The notes under the pieces: model-generated
Told to the model about the DNA's origin: nothing
Databases searched by the model: none
What the model saw: only the letters and a program-made list of their open reading frames with translations
NCBI GenBank assembly: GCA_026018925.1
Contig: JAKSZU010000026.1
Span: forward strand, 14,251,127-14,315,126
Origin: Tupaia tana
Taxonomy: Eukaryota > Chordata > Mammalia > Scandentia > Tupaiidae
Reading direction: 5' to 3'
DNA: 64,000 bases
Position numbers and translations under genes: made by a program
Shown here: positions 10,390 through 20,934 of the stretch, in pieces
Layout: each line of letters begins with the position of its first letter
How positions within the stretch are numbered: position 1 is the first letter of the stretch

Positions 10390-10725
10390 TTAGTCACGTG
10401 GACGAGAGGTGCCCTCTCAAGCCTTGGGAACTTGACCAGAACAGAGAACAAAATGAGAAATTCCCAGGCAACATCTATGACAATGCTAGGTGACAAGGTA
10501 TCCCCACCAATCCCAAAGTATGGAGTGGATGGGGACAAACCAGCTACGGTGCCCACATGGTATCGGCAACTTTGCGCAATGAAACAAAGGAACGGGGGGT
10601 GGGGAGGAGGTTCTCGGAGATCCCCCAAACCCAAGATGCCAACTGATGCTCACAGAAAAGCAAAGCAAGCCAGCCCAAGAGCATCAGCAGAAACCGGGCG
10701 GGGGTCTACAGACATCAGCTCCCAG
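10390..10725 (+). other. Exon-like open stretch (unproven)
   Basis: A 336-bp stretch (112 codons) stays open in one frame. It is preceded by a CT-rich tract ending CTCTCTCAG and followed by CCCAG|GTAAGTA, a canonical splice donor. The predicted peptide is basic, rich in Ser/Gly/Lys, and not recognised. A chance open frame in GC-richer DNA is the main alternative. Confidence 0.2.
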
Positions 10726-10940
10726 GTAAGTACAAGAGACGCTCGGGATGAGATAAGGTCTGTGCACTGAGAAGGCTCAGCCCCTTGAATTCTCCGGTCT
10801 GGCAAATCAAGCTCTCTTCTAGGACAAAGGCCAGCAATGAAAATTAAACTGTTGGGAGAAGAATCCAGACAGGACAGGCAGACAGGGACAATAGTGGCAG
10901 AGGGAAGAGAAGAGCCGGTAGAAAGGACACGTCTGAAAGT
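10726..10940. other. Unique DNA
   Basis: Nothing recognisable downstream of the donor-like GTAAGTA. No matching acceptor or exon identified nearby. Confidence 0.4.
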
Positions 10941-10944
10941 TCTA

Positions 10945-11118
10945 GGCCATATTTTCATTTTAGAGAGGGTCTCACTATGTCGTGATCCTCCTGCCTCAGT
11001 TTCTGATTACAAGCAAGTGCCCTGCTGCCTGGCTGGGAATCAAACTCCGGTTCTCCTACGTGGTCTCTGCCTGACAAACAGTAGCATCTACCAGTGTCAC
11101 CACCACGGCTGGGCCTAC
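10945..11118 (-). mobile_element. SINE 7S (tRNA-7SL chimera)
   Basis: On the minus strand: head GGCCCAGCCGTGGTGGTGAC, B box GGAGTTTGATTCC, then an Alu-like body CTGAGGCAGGAGGATCACG and ATAGTGAGACC. The tRNA-to-7SL junction is clean. Confidence 0.8.
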
Positions 11119-11124
11119 TAGACC

Positions 11125-11380
11125 TTTTTTTTTTTTGGGGGGGAGCGATATTTTTGCTATAGGGTATGTGTGATCAGAGAGACACAGAGACACAGAGAGA
11201 AGTGAGAAATCCCCCCCAAGGGGGTGGCCATGCCGCATCCCTTCTCCTCCATTCTCCTCTTGGGATTTTGGACACACATATGTGCCCAGCATGAGTTTTA
11301 GGCTGCCGGGTCCAGGAATCGAACTGCAGCCAACTACATGGGAGTCCAGTGACATAACTGCTATGTCATCTGCTGTTCCC
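11125..11380 (-). mobile_element. SINE L, intermediate
   Basis: Poly(T) and a G-run, TTTTGCTATAGGG, head ATGTCATCTGCTGTTCCC. Decayed B box (GAATCGAAC). Confidence 0.9.
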
Positions 11381-11397
11381 AAGACTATATATATATA

Positions 11398-11660
11398 TTT
11401 TTTTTTTTGAGAGGTTTTTGTTCTAAGGTGCATGTGTTCTCCAGAAAGACAGAGAGAGACACAGAGACAGAAAGCGAGAAATCACCCTCCCCAGGGATGA
11501 TGGCCACACTGTAATCCTTTCTCCTCCATTCTCCTCTCAGGATCTTGGGCACGCACACACATGGGCCCAGAGTGAGTTTAAGCCAACAGGTCCAGGACTC
11601 AAACCACGGTCGACTACATGGGAATCCAGCGACATAGCCATTATGCCAACCGCTGGTCCC
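11398..11660 (-). mobile_element. SINE L, young-like
   Basis: TA-rich then poly(T) start (11386-11410), GTTCTAAGGTGCATG in place of the TATAGGG signature, head TTATGCCAACCGCTGGTCCC. Confidence 0.9.
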
Positions 11661-11673
11661 TCAAGACCGTATT

Positions 11674-11815
11674 TGGTTTTTTTAGAGGTTTCTGCTATAG
11701 GGCGCATGCACTCACCAGAAGGACAGAGAGAGACAGAGAGACAGAAAGCGAGAAATCTCCCCACAGGGGAAATGGCCACACAATAATCCCTTCTCCTCTT
11801 TTCTCCTCTAGGGAT
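11674..11815 (-). mobile_element. SINE L, 5'-truncated
   Basis: Keeps the 3' half (TGCTATAGGGCGCATG to CCTCTAGGGATCTT) and stops before the tRNA head. Interrupted by, or abutting, the next T3 element. Confidence 0.85.
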
Positions 11816-11835
11816 CTTACGACCACATTTTTTAA

Positions 11836-12071
11836 AGTGTTTATCTTACTCATGATAAAAAGTACATGTGTGCATGAGGGGGAGGGGATCAGCCCTGACA
11901 GGGTTCCATCACACCACAGTCTTCTGTCCCCAGCTCTTAAGATCCTGGGTATGTATACACATGCTCAGCGCACTTTAAGGTCAACTCAGGGATCCTAACC
12001 CACAGTTGGCTGTTTCCAACACCTCACACCCGCAGTTCAGTTTGCTACTGGCTGTGCCACGAGGCTGGCCC
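11836..12071 (-). mobile_element. SINE T3
   Basis: Reversed T3: AGGGGATCAGCCCTGACAGG, AAGATCCTGGGTATG, and head GCTACTGGCTGTGCCACGAGG. TSD-like CCACATTTTTTAA / CCATATTTTTAA. Confidence 0.75.
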
Positions 12072-12354
12072 AAGGCCATATTTTTAATCACTTAGTGAAA
12101 ACAACTAAACATGGAGCCCTAGGAAAAGGAAACTTGAAAAGTGATCCTAGCCTGATTTTTCCATACAGAACTATAGAAAACTCATTTTACTCAAAAAAAA
12201 AAAAAAAAAAAAAGGCATCAAAGTCCCATTCAAACTCTAAGAAAATATAGAATTTACAGACAATGAAAGTACATCAGAAATACATGCCCCTGAGAAAGGG
12301 AAGAAAAAAAAAACTACAACCTAACATTTCAAAACAGATTAAAAGAAAAAAAAA

Positions 12355-12592
12355 TTAGGTTTTTGCACTCACTGGAGAGAAACAGAGAAAGAGAGAGAGG
12401 GGGAAAGTGAGAAATCACCCTCCAGGAGGGATGGCCATGCCACGATCCCTTTTCCTCCATTCTCCTCTCAGGATTTTAGGCACGCACACACACATGCCTG
12501 GCATGAGTTTCAAGCCACAGGGTCTGGGACTCATACTGTGGTTAGCCAGGTGGGAGTTCAGCGTCTTAACCACCATGCCACCTACTGGCCCC
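12355..12592 (-). mobile_element. SINE L, old, missing TATAGGG block
   Basis: GTTTTTGCACTCACTGG shows a deletion of the CTATAGGGCATG block. Head ATGCCACCTACTGGCCCC carries a CTCF-like core (12576-12588, minus strand CCAGTAGGTGGCA). Confidence 0.88.
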
Positions 12593-12749
12593 AAGAAAAA
12601 AATTTTTAAAAAGATAGATATAGAATATATACGTAATATGAATCCTAATGAAGAAATCAAAGTAATGAAGGGAACACCCACTGAGGATGATAAGATAATC
12701 AACCCAGAATAGTAAACACTGAAACGTATTCTTTAAAAACTATCAGACT

Positions 12750-12825
12750 TGGCCGGCCACAGTGGCACAGCAGTAACATAACACCCCGCAATGCTGACAC
12801 GTGGGAAGGTCAGTTTGCACCTTTC
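12750..12825 (+). mobile_element. SINE T3, head only
   Basis: GGCCGGCCACAGTGGCACAG head fragment followed by a decayed B box region (GGTCAGTTTGCACC); the body is absent. Confidence 0.5.
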
Positions 12826-12834
12826 CTTTCTCCT

Positions 12835-12905
12835 TCCTTCCATAAATATGTCTTGAGTACCAGTTTTATGTCAGACACGGTGTTGGGGCAACTGGCAAGA
12901 CCATG
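12835..12905 (-). mobile_element. L2/MIR-like 3' end remnant
   Basis: TCTTGAGTACCAGTTTTATGT then CAGACACGGTGTTGGGGC, matching the reversed end of L2 or MIR. Confidence 0.45.
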
Positions 12906-12959
12906 CCCCACCATGCCCCACTAGGGAATGCTTTCTTCTCCCTCCCTCTCTCTCTAGTA

Positions 12960-13192
12960 TGTGCATTCTTTGGAAATTAAAATAATAATAATAAGAAGAA
13001 GGGGAAACCAAGAAATAACCTCTCTGGGGGATGGCCACACTGCAGTTCCTTCATCCTCCATTCTCTTGGGATTTGGGGCATGCATCCATATGCACCTGGT
13101 GTTTTTCAAGCTGCTTGGTCCGAACTCAAACCACACAGCCAGCCACTTGGGATCTAGCTACCTTAACCACCATGCTACCAGCTAGTTAGCCA
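12960..13192 (-). mobile_element. SINE L, old, decayed
   Basis: Recognisable GGGGGATGGCCACACTGCAG, TCTCTTGGGATTTGGGGC and head ACCATGCTACCAGCTAG. The 3' part is replaced by AATAATAATAAGAAG. Confidence 0.7.
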
Positions 13193-13598
13193 AAAAATGT
13201 GCATGTTGAGAGACAGAGATAGTTGGTCTCGATGCCACAATCTTCTAGCCTCCAGTAACCACGTGCTGGGGCATGTGCCACCCCTGCCCCAAGCTATTAT
13301 TTCAACTTGACTTGAGCATGTGACTATGAGACTTGACCACTAGGGAGTCTTAAAATAAATGGGACCAAGTGGGGAGGTAAGACTTGCTTCTGCCTAGAAC
13401 CATAACCACCATCATCTCAAGTAGCCACTCTTCGTTGGCCATCTTCCAATTGTAAAAAGTCCACTCACCTCTCTCCTTTTCTATCTCTTCTCCTCTTTCC
13501 TGCAGAAGTTTGCAAATTTTCCACACTAACACGCAGGGTCATGTCCCTAGGTAGGATCAGGAGTTGGATATCTGCAGTTTTTGCCTACCTGTATCCAT
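13193..13598. other. Unique DNA
   Basis: A very strong acceptor-like tract ends at CCTGCAG (about 13505), but downstream sequence shows no convincing exon. Nothing else recognised. Confidence 0.4.
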
Positions 13599-13892
13599 TT
13601 CTTTTCTCTCTCTCTCTCTTTTTAAATTTTTTTTCTTTTTTAAGCTTTTGCTATAGGGTGCATGTATTTGCAGGAGAGAGACAGAGCAACAGTGTGAGAG
13701 AAAGTGAGAGATCAACCCCCCTCCAAGAAGGATGACCATACGACAATCCCTTCTCTTCCATGTTCCTCCTAGGATTTGAGACATGCACACACATATACCT
13801 GGCATGAGTTTCAAGCTGCCAAGTCTGGGCTCTAACCACGGTCAGCCATGTGAGAGTCCAGCATCTTAACTACCATGTCACCTGCTGGCTCC
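13599..13892 (-). mobile_element. SINE L, old
   Basis: Reversed copy with TTTTGCTATAGGGTGC and head ATGTCACCTGCTGGCTCC. Perfect 12-bp TSD ACCTGTATCCAT at 13587-13598 and 13893-13904. Confidence 0.93.
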
Positions 13893-13904
13893 ACCTGTAT
13901 CCAT

Positions 13905-14270
13905 GTCACTCTTCTCCTGGCAAAGTAGTCTGAATTATCTCTGGAGAAACCATTTATCCACTCTCAGTTAATGTGCTGCAGGTGAGGCTCCATCGCCCAG
14001 CCCAGGTCAGAACACGTGACCCAGGCTCAAGCCAATCAACACATTAAATTCCTCTGGTTCAGAGACAATCATATGACCCAGTCAGAGTTCATGAGATGCA
14101 AGGAGACTTTTGCTAGAGATCCTGGGATAAAGACTATCTTACTTTTCCTGTTGGACATAGACCCTGAAAGATGTATTCTTGGGAACTGCTGGACATCACT
14201 ATAAGACCATAAAGAGAAAACTTGTTTGCATGTGGGGTCAACTCAAAAAAAGCAGAGCAAAGAACTGGAG
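13905..14270. other. Unclassified DNA, possibly an old medium-reiterated repeat
   Basis: Text such as cacgtgacccaggctcaagccaatc resembles old interspersed repeats, but I cannot name a family. Confidence 0.3.
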
Positions 14271-14436
14271 ATGTGGACCAGCAGAAGGCGTAATGGTTAT
14301 GTCGCTGGACTCCCATACAGTCAACCGCAGTTCAAGTCCCAATCCCAGCAGCTTAAAACTCACACTGGGCACGTATGCATGCATTCCCAAAATCCCAAGA
14401 GGAGAAAGGAAGAGAAGGTATTGTGGTATGGCCATT
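14271..14436 (+). mobile_element. SINE L, intermediate, 3'-truncated
   Basis: Head GGACCAGCAGAAGGCGTAATGG and B box AGTTCAAGTCC are intact; the copy stops after GTGGTATGGCCATT, before the CT-rich and signature parts. Confidence 0.88.
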
Positions 14437-14500
14437 TGTGGTATGACAAGTGCAAAATGGAAATCACCAGATTTATCAAATGTCAAATTTCCATGGGACC

Positions 14501-14923
14501 CCATGAACTGATAAATGGTTAGAAAAACTGTGGCACATATACTCAATGGAATACTATTCATCCATAAAAAACAACAAAACCCTGGCTTTTGAAAGGAAGT
14601 GGATGAATATGGAAGACTTACTGCTGAGTGAAGCAAGCCATGCTATAAAGGAGAGGCATTTTATGTCCCCATTTAATATATACCGAGTGTCTGCACTCTT
14701 AAAAAAAAAAGAAATGAAACCATACTGCTTCTGTTGTTATAGAGTCATAAAATTATACAAAATTATAAGACATATTTTGAACATTATCTTTAAAATTCAG
14801 TATTTTGAAATTTTGAAAGTTGTTTGTAAACTGTCAAGAATTATGGAGTATGAGCTAAAATTTTTTGCTATGAAAAGTAAATGTTTGTGGAAAAATGTAA
14901 AAATAAATAAATGAAAGAAAAAA
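14501..14923 (+). mobile_element. L1, 5'-truncated 3' end
   Basis: L1 3' region with the string ACTCAATGGAATACTATTC, a lineage-type 3' UTR, AATAAATAAATG polyadenylation motifs and a short A tail. A perfect 16-bp TSD (AAATTTCCATGGGACC) sits at 14485-14500 and 14924-14939; its last six bases are the start of the neighbouring SINE. About 423 bp, no intact ORF. Confidence 0.9.
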
Positions 14924-14933
14924 AAATTTCCAT

Positions 14934-15185
14934 GGGACCAGCAGATGGCGTAATGGTTATGTTGCTGGACTCCCACATAGTCAACCGTGGTTCAAGTCCT
15001 GGACCTGGTGGCTCCTAAAACTCATGCCAGGTGCATGTGCATGTGTGCCTAAAATCCTGAGAGGAGACTAAAGGAGAAGGGACTGTAGCATGATCATCCT
15101 CCCCAGGGGTGATTTCTCATTTTCTGTCTCTCTGTCTCTCTGGTGAGCACATACGCCCTATAGCAAAAATCTCTCTTAAAAAAAT
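14934..15185 (+). mobile_element. SINE L, intermediate
   Basis: Head GGGACCAGCAGATGGCGTAA with a CTCF-like core at 14938-14950 (CCAGCAGATGGCG). Own TSD AAATTTCCAT / AAAATTCCAT (15186-15195). The L1 inserted later at its 5' edge. Confidence 0.93.
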
Positions 15186-15212
15186 AAAATTCCATACCAT
15201 GTTTGACTTTTT

Positions 15213-15407
15213 ATTTTTTTAAATAATTACTTTATTTATATTTATTTATTTATTTATTTATTTATTTATTTTAATTTGACAAGAGAGGGACAGAATGAGA
15301 GAGAGAGAGAGAAAGTAAGAAAGCAAGCCACCAGCTCCAGGACTTGTACTGCGGTCAGTCATGTGGGAGTTCAGCACCCTTAACCACCGCGCCACCGGCC
15401 GACCTCA
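15213..15407 (-). mobile_element. SINE S
   Basis: (TTTA)n tail at 15238-15272, TTAATTTGACAAG, GA tract, then head ending CCACCGCGCCACCGGCCGACC. TSD CATGTTTGACTTTTT / CATGTTCAACTTTTT flanks it. Confidence 0.92.
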
Positions 15408-15476
15408 CATGTTCAACTTTTTGCCACATCATTTTCACATGAATAAACTTTATGCTTAAATAAATTCTACCTCTGG

Positions 15477-15690
15477 GATCAGAGAGGGGCACAGTAGTAA
15501 AAGGCCACACTTTGTAAGGCTGACCCACATGGGAGGCTCCTGAATCAAGTCTGGAGTCTTCCCCACATATACTGGGCAAGTGCTTGCCTGTGATCTGTGA
15601 TATCTGAAGGCTATGGGTGGATTGTGGCATCAAGACTCTCTTAGGGTGCTCTCTGTCTATTTCACTCTTGGAAGAAATAAATAAACTATA
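15477..15690 (+). mobile_element. SINE T3
   Basis: Head GGATCAGAGAGGGGCACAG, decayed B box, CACTGGGCAAG-like body, then ATCAAGACTCTCTTAGGG and GAAGAAATAAATAAACT tail. Confidence 0.75.
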
Positions 15691-15708
15691 AACCAAAATT
15701 TATCTTGA

Positions 15709-15962
15709 TCAGCCTCAAGGTAGCTAGTTAAGAGAGCTGGACCCCATGTGGCCTACCACAGTTCAATACCCAGCCCCAGCAACTTGAAAATCTCATCAGG
15801 CACATGTATGTAGATGCTCCCAAACCCTATGAGGATGGAGAAATGAAGAAGAAGGGATTATGGCATAATCATGCCCCGTTGGGGGATGGGGAGCACTTTC
15901 TCCCTCCTTCTCTCTGTCTCTCTCTGGCAAGCATACATGCCCTCTGACAATTAAAAAAAAAA
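15709..15962 (+). mobile_element. SINE L, variant with CCTCTGACAATTAA end
   Basis: B box AGTTCAATACCC, CATGTATGTAGATGC body, 3' end CATGCCCTCTGACAATTAA plus A's instead of CTATAGC. Confidence 0.85.
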
Positions 15963-16028
15963 AATTCTACCCAACCTTAAACAATGTTATCCATGGAATC
16001 TCAAGTTTAATTATAAAGTAGATATACT

Positions 16029-16297
16029 GGGGTCAGCAGGTGTCACAGGGATCAAGGCACTGCTGGACTCCCATACAGCTGACCATGGTTCTAGTCTGGA
16101 ATCTGGAGATTCGAAAACCACACCAGGCATTTGTGCTTGCCCAAACTCCCAGGAGGAGAATGGAAGAGACAGGACTGCGACGTAGCTGTCCACCTTGGAA
16201 GGTGATTTCTCACTTTCCTTCTCACTGTCTCTGTCTCTCTCCTGTCTGGCAAACGCATGCACACTATGGCAAAAAAAATAATAATAAAAATAATAAC
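16029..16297 (+). mobile_element. SINE L, old
   Basis: Head GGGGTCAGCAGGTGTCACAG; B box decayed to GGTTCTAGTCTGG; 3' signature altered to ACACTATGGCAAAA, with an AATAATAAT tail. Confidence 0.85.
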
Positions 16298-16959
16298 CTT
16301 TAAAAAAAGGTAAGTATAAAGATATGTATTTCTAATCCACATTAAAATAAGTTCAAACTGAGTTATGTTAATGTTTATATGAAAATCACTTAAACTCATC
16401 TCAGATACTTAACAGTAGGAGTCAATAAGCCAGGATTGTAGGGGACAGAGGGACACAATGAAATATTTTTTCTTGTTATTCAGAGAAAAAGTTCTACTTG
16501 ACATCAAGTAAGGTGGCTTAAGAAGGCTAGTGGGAAGTTTTTACCTGAAGATGGACCTTCCCTAAAGAAGGGATTCAGTTTAGAAAAAAAAAAGAAAGAA
16601 AGAAAAACTCAGCAAAGCAGAGAAATTAGAGGGTGATTATTTGAATGACATTCTTCCCTTTTACAAAATGGCTCGCCATGGAGAACCTTTAAACTGAGAG
16701 CTCCCCTACTGAATAAGTGCCTGGTACAATCATTAACTACTTGACAGAGAGCATGGGGGCAGCAGGGGGAGGAAGGAGGAGGTGGAGAGGAATCTTAAAG
16801 CCAAGCCCTGGCCCATTTAAGACCAATTTGAAATGAAGATTTCAGAAAGTCTGAAAGTATAATTTAAGTGAATGGGCTAAGAAGGCTTCCACGAATAACT
16901 CTACCACTTAGACAGTGTTCCTCAGGAACACCCTATTCTGCAACCATTAAAAAGTCTGT
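16298..16959. other. Unique DNA
   Basis: No gene or confident repeat recognised. Confidence 0.4.
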
Positions 16960-17215
16960 TTCAGGAGAATATTTAATGACACTGGAAACATCTCAAAAGC
17001 AGGTGGCAAATCAGCATGTACTGCATGACTCCAATTTCGGATTTAAAAAAGAAATTCCATACATGGTACAAAAAAAAAAAAAAAAAGACTCGGCGTCCAC
17101 AAAATGTTAATAGTGGTTATATTTAGAGTGTGGGATTCGATGGGCAATTTTCAGTCTTGCTTGTATTTACCCATGTTTCTGTTTGTTTTGTTTGTAAGTA
17201 GAAAAGGACAATTAA
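16960..17215 (+). mobile_element. L1 3' region remnant (old)
   Basis: AAAAGCAGGTGGCAAATCAG, TACTGCATGACTCCAATTT and a later TTAATAGTGGTTATATTTAG follow the order seen in old L1 3' regions. An A17 run at 17069-17085 interrupts it. Confidence 0.6.
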
Positions 17216-17377
17216 AGGGTGTGCTTTTTTCTTTTTTTTCCAGTGAGAATTCATTGATGGGCTATTACAAATTGTACCAATTACTTATTGACTAAAAACT
17301 TAAAGAAGGGAATCTCTCACTGGACAGGCCAAATCTATCTGAAATATGATGACAGAATGATAGTTCACATTTTGCAA

Positions 17378-17612
17378 CCATTTATTATGTGTCAGACACT
17401 GTGCTCATCACCACATATATAATCATGTCATTGACTCCTCACAGCCTCTCTATGAGATGGGTATTTCATCTCCCCGCCCCACCTCTAATTTTCCAAATGA
17501 AACTAGGGCTCCGAGCAATGATGTAACCTGTTCAAGGTCACTAGTTGGCAGGTGGCAGAAAATCCACATCTCCTTATTCCTAATTCAGGGCTCTTTCTCC
17601 TCCTAGCATTGA
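17378..17612 (-). mobile_element. MIR
   Basis: Reversed MIR: TTATGTGTCAGACACTGTGC, then TTTTCCAAATGAAACTAGGG and TTCAAGGTCACTAGTTGGCAG. Confidence 0.8.
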
Positions 17613-18708
17613 GTTTCTACAGATGCCCTAGTTTATGGGCTGAAAATATTACATAATTACCCCCATAAATAAGCCATCGAACTTATTTATTCCTTGCATT
17701 TAACTTATTATTTAGCATTTAAAGGACACATTACATTGAGCAAGAGCCATCAATCTTTCAAGTAACGCTCCAGTTAATAACTTGGTAATTATAACCCACA
17801 GTCACAAAGCTAAAACATGCTTGTTGTTTCCACGGTGCCAGGTCCCATTTCAATTATCTCTGACCTGCCTGTTCTGTGAATTTATACTCTCCTAAACCAC
17901 CAGCACTTACCCTGGTGGTCGGAGAGTTCAATCGTAATTGCAGAGCCCCTAAGCTTAAGGATTTGAAAGCTGTGTATCTATGTCCTCCTTATCACCATAT
18001 TAGAATATCATTGACCCATTCCACCATGCAAACAGAAAATCCCCCATTTACGAAGCTCTCACTGTGTGTGTGCTAAAACTTAAACTGCTTTGCCTACTGG
18101 AAAAATAGTAGAATGCAGTGTTTATCAATCCTATCAGATATAAGATCCCTTTGTAACAGTTTCTGATATGTAACAATCTCAAAATCTCAATGACATCTAA
18201 AATAAATATTCAGTGTTTTACTCATGGGCTTTGTGACTGGTGATGGTTCTGCTGAGTGCATCTGGGATCCAACAGGCTAGATACCACATTCTGGTGTGGT
18301 TTCAGGTCTGTTCAAAGATGTCCCCATTTTCCTCAGACCAGCAGCCTCCCAAGCTTAAAGCACGTGACAGGAACACAAGAGAACTAACGGCAGTGTGTGA
18401 TGCCTCGTGGGGGCCAGGCTCAGGGTAGGAACATTTCCACCCTATCCATATTCCATTGGCCAACTACTCTCATAGCTGAGCCCCAAATCAGTGAGCCAAG
18501 GAAAGAGTCTCTGGTTTTAGTGGGAGTTACAAGGATGTAACTTAAGTCACATGGCAAAGGGTATTAATATGTAATTCCATGAATAGAAAGAAAGAATTGA
18601 GGGCAATAATCCATCTACCCACTCTTTAATAACAACCATATCATGATGTACCCTTTACTTTCCAGAAATGAAATCCAGAGATAATATAATCTATGTACAT
18701 ATATATAT
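17613..18708. other. Unique, AT-rich DNA
   Basis: About 1.1 kb free of the young SINE layer. No exon, promoter or family recognised. Confidence 0.4.
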
Positions 18709-18958
18709 TTTTAAAAGATTTTTGTCATAGGATGCACGTGTTCATCAGAGAGAGACAAAGAGAAGGGAAAGAGAGAAATCACCTGCAAGGGGAGATGGCC
18801 ATGCTACAATTCCTCCTCCTCCATTCTCCTCTCAGGGTTTTGGGCACACATGCACATATACCTCATGTGTTTTTCAGGTCTCCGGGTCCAGGACTCAAAC
18901 TGTGGAGTTGGCCATGTGGGATCCAGCGCCTCAACTGCCATGCCACTTGCTGGGCCCC
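18709..18958 (-). mobile_element. SINE L, old
   Basis: ATTTTTGTCATAGGATGCACG 3' end, head ATGCCACTTGCTGGGCCCC. One base away from the CTCF-like core. Confidence 0.88.
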
Positions 18959-18969
18959 CATACATAGAT

Positions 18970-19216
18970 TTTTTTTTTTTTGAGATATTTTTGCAATAGG
19001 GCATGTGCCCTTGCAGGAGAGACAGAAAGCGAGAAATCACCCTGGGTGGGTGGGGTGGCCACACTGCATCCTTTCTCCTCCATTTTCCTCTTGGGATTTT
19101 GGGCTCATATGCACACGTGACCGACATTGAGTTTCAAGCCATCAGGTCCAAGACTCATACCATGGTTGACCGTGTGGGAATACAATGCCTTAACTACTAT
19201 GTCACCTGCTGGCCCC
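18970..19216 (-). mobile_element. SINE L, old
   Basis: Poly(T), TTTTGCAATAGGGC, head ATGTCACCTGCTGGCCCC. Perfect 8-bp TSD ACATAGAT at 18962-18969 and 19217-19224. Confidence 0.92.
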
Positions 19217-19453
19217 ACATAGATAATTTTTAAAAATCAATTTCATTTGTAAATGTTCAAACACATAGTGAGACAAGCTGATATTGACACCTAAACAAAA
19301 AGCCACTGTTTGCATAAAGCTATAAATACAAGTTGATTTGGGGTGGTGTTGGCCCCTCATCTACCTTGAACAGTGTTGCCATTGATGATGTGATTTTTCT
19401 AATGGTATACAAATATGGATAAAGGCCCCTCCTCCCCAAATAAACTATGATTG

Positions 19454-19676
19454 GGGGTCAGAAGGTGGTACACAGTAAAATGTGATGCTGCAAAAAGGAC
19501 TCACATTGGAAGGTTCCAGGTTCACCTCTGGAGATTTCTCTGAATACACTGGGCACAGGTATGCCCAAGATCCTGGCCTGCCTACAGCTGGGAGTGGATC
19601 ATGGTGTCAAAACCCTATTCGGCATACTCTCTCTCTCTGTCTCACTCATAGAAGAAATAAATTAATTTTTAAAAAT
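19454..19676 (+). mobile_element. SINE T3
   Basis: Head GGGGGTCAGAAGGTGGTAC, B box AGGTTCACCTCTGG, body CACTGGGCACAGGTATGCC, then TCAAAACCCTATTCGGC and GAAGAAATAAATTAA. Its tail abuts the next SINE. Confidence 0.85.
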
Positions 19677-19880
19677 AGGGGCCAGCAAGTGACATGGTGG
19701 TCAAGGTGCTAGATTCTCAAACGGCCAACCATGATTTGAATCCCAGACCTAGTGGCTTCTTTTCTCACTTTCTCTCTCTCTCTCTGGTGAGCACATTCAC
19801 CTATAGTAAATTAAATAATAATAATAATAATAATAAATTAAATAATTATTTTTAAAGTATTTTAAATAAATAAATAAAAT
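19677..19880 (+). mobile_element. SINE S with L-type 3' signature
   Basis: Head GGGGCCAGCAAGTGACATGG, B box ATTTGAATCCC, CTTTCTCTCTCTCTCTC, then GGTGAGCACATTCACCTATAG, an L-type end, followed by (AAT)n (19815-19835). Confidence 0.88.
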
Positions 19881-20239
19881 ACACTCATTCTGGATGGATG
19901 TACACTGTAAGCTGCATTCCTTGAAAAAGCAGAATATGCTAAAACCATGGAAACTATACTCTATGCTTATACCTAGAACAGGCTCAGTTGATTATAAACA
20001 GATTTTTCAACTATACGGACGTCTGGAAGGGCACTGGAAAGTCACTCAGGACGCAGGATAATGTTTCTCCACACATTGCTGAGTGCCTAGCTCGCCTGGT
20101 CCCCTAAAGCAAATCATACCAGTTTTATACCATCCCCATCATCTCTGCACATTTCTGGAAGGAGTCCTGGGGGACAGTGCCCTGTGAGAACCACTGCTGT
20201 GAAACGTCAGGGTGAAGCGTTTGATGCGGTACAGCCTGG

Positions 20240-20398
20240 CTTTGGAGGCAGGCTCTGCTGTATGTCTTTGGCCATGCTGTGAGCTACTCTGCGCCTGCCT
20301 AACAATGTTGCCTTAAGCATTAAATAGGCACATGCGAGGGGCAAAACTTTTGGCACTGTGATTCCACACACTGAGTGCTCAATAAATGTCTGTGTCTA
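20240..20398 (+). mobile_element. MIR
   Basis: TTTGGAGGCAGGCTCTGCTG, CCTTAAGCATTAAATAGG and ACTGAGTGCTCAATAAATG follow the MIR order. Confidence 0.75.
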
Positions 20399-20649
20399 GT
20401 GTTATATACTATCATTTAATTTGTTCCCATTTCACAGATGAAGAGACTGAGGCTTACATAAAAAGTCTTTGGATGTCTTTCCTCCATCTCTCCCTGCTGA
20501 TCTTCTAGTCTGAAGATGGGCAATAACAGATGTTCTGCTGAGGGTTAGCTTCAGAAGGTCAGACAAGAAACTTTGCAGGATTGAGGAGCAAGTCCACGAG
20601 TGAAGGGATTTGGGTTGAAATTCCAGGCTGGAAGACATACTGGTTTTGT

Positions 20650-20928
20650 AGGATTTTTTTTGTTTTTGTTTTGTTTTTGTTTTTGAGAGTTATTTTTGCT
20701 GTAGGGTGTGTGCACTTGCCAGAAAGACAGAGAGAGACAGAAAGCGAGAAATCACCCCCCAGGGGGGATGGCCACGCCACAATCTCTTCTCCTCCATTCT
20801 CCTCTCGGGATCTTGGGCATTCATGCACAGGCGCCTGGCATGAGTTTAAGCCACCAGGTCCAGGACTCAAACCACGGGCAACCACATGGGAGTCCAGCAT
20901 CATAGCCATTACGCCAACTTCTGGTCCC
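20650..20928 (-). mobile_element. SINE L, young-like (inner of a pair)
   Basis: T/G-rich tail, TTTTTGCTGTAGGGTG, hairpin TCACCCCCCAGGGGGGA, head ACGCCAACTTCTGGTCCC. Inserted in the tail of the next SINE; both lie inside one TSD. Confidence 0.92.
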
Positions 20929-20934
20929 TATGGG

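Noticed and set aside
13470-13560. Exon after the strong CCTGCAG acceptor-like tract
   Set aside because: Only a very short open stretch follows and no convincing donor; acceptor-like tracts are common in CT-rich DNA.
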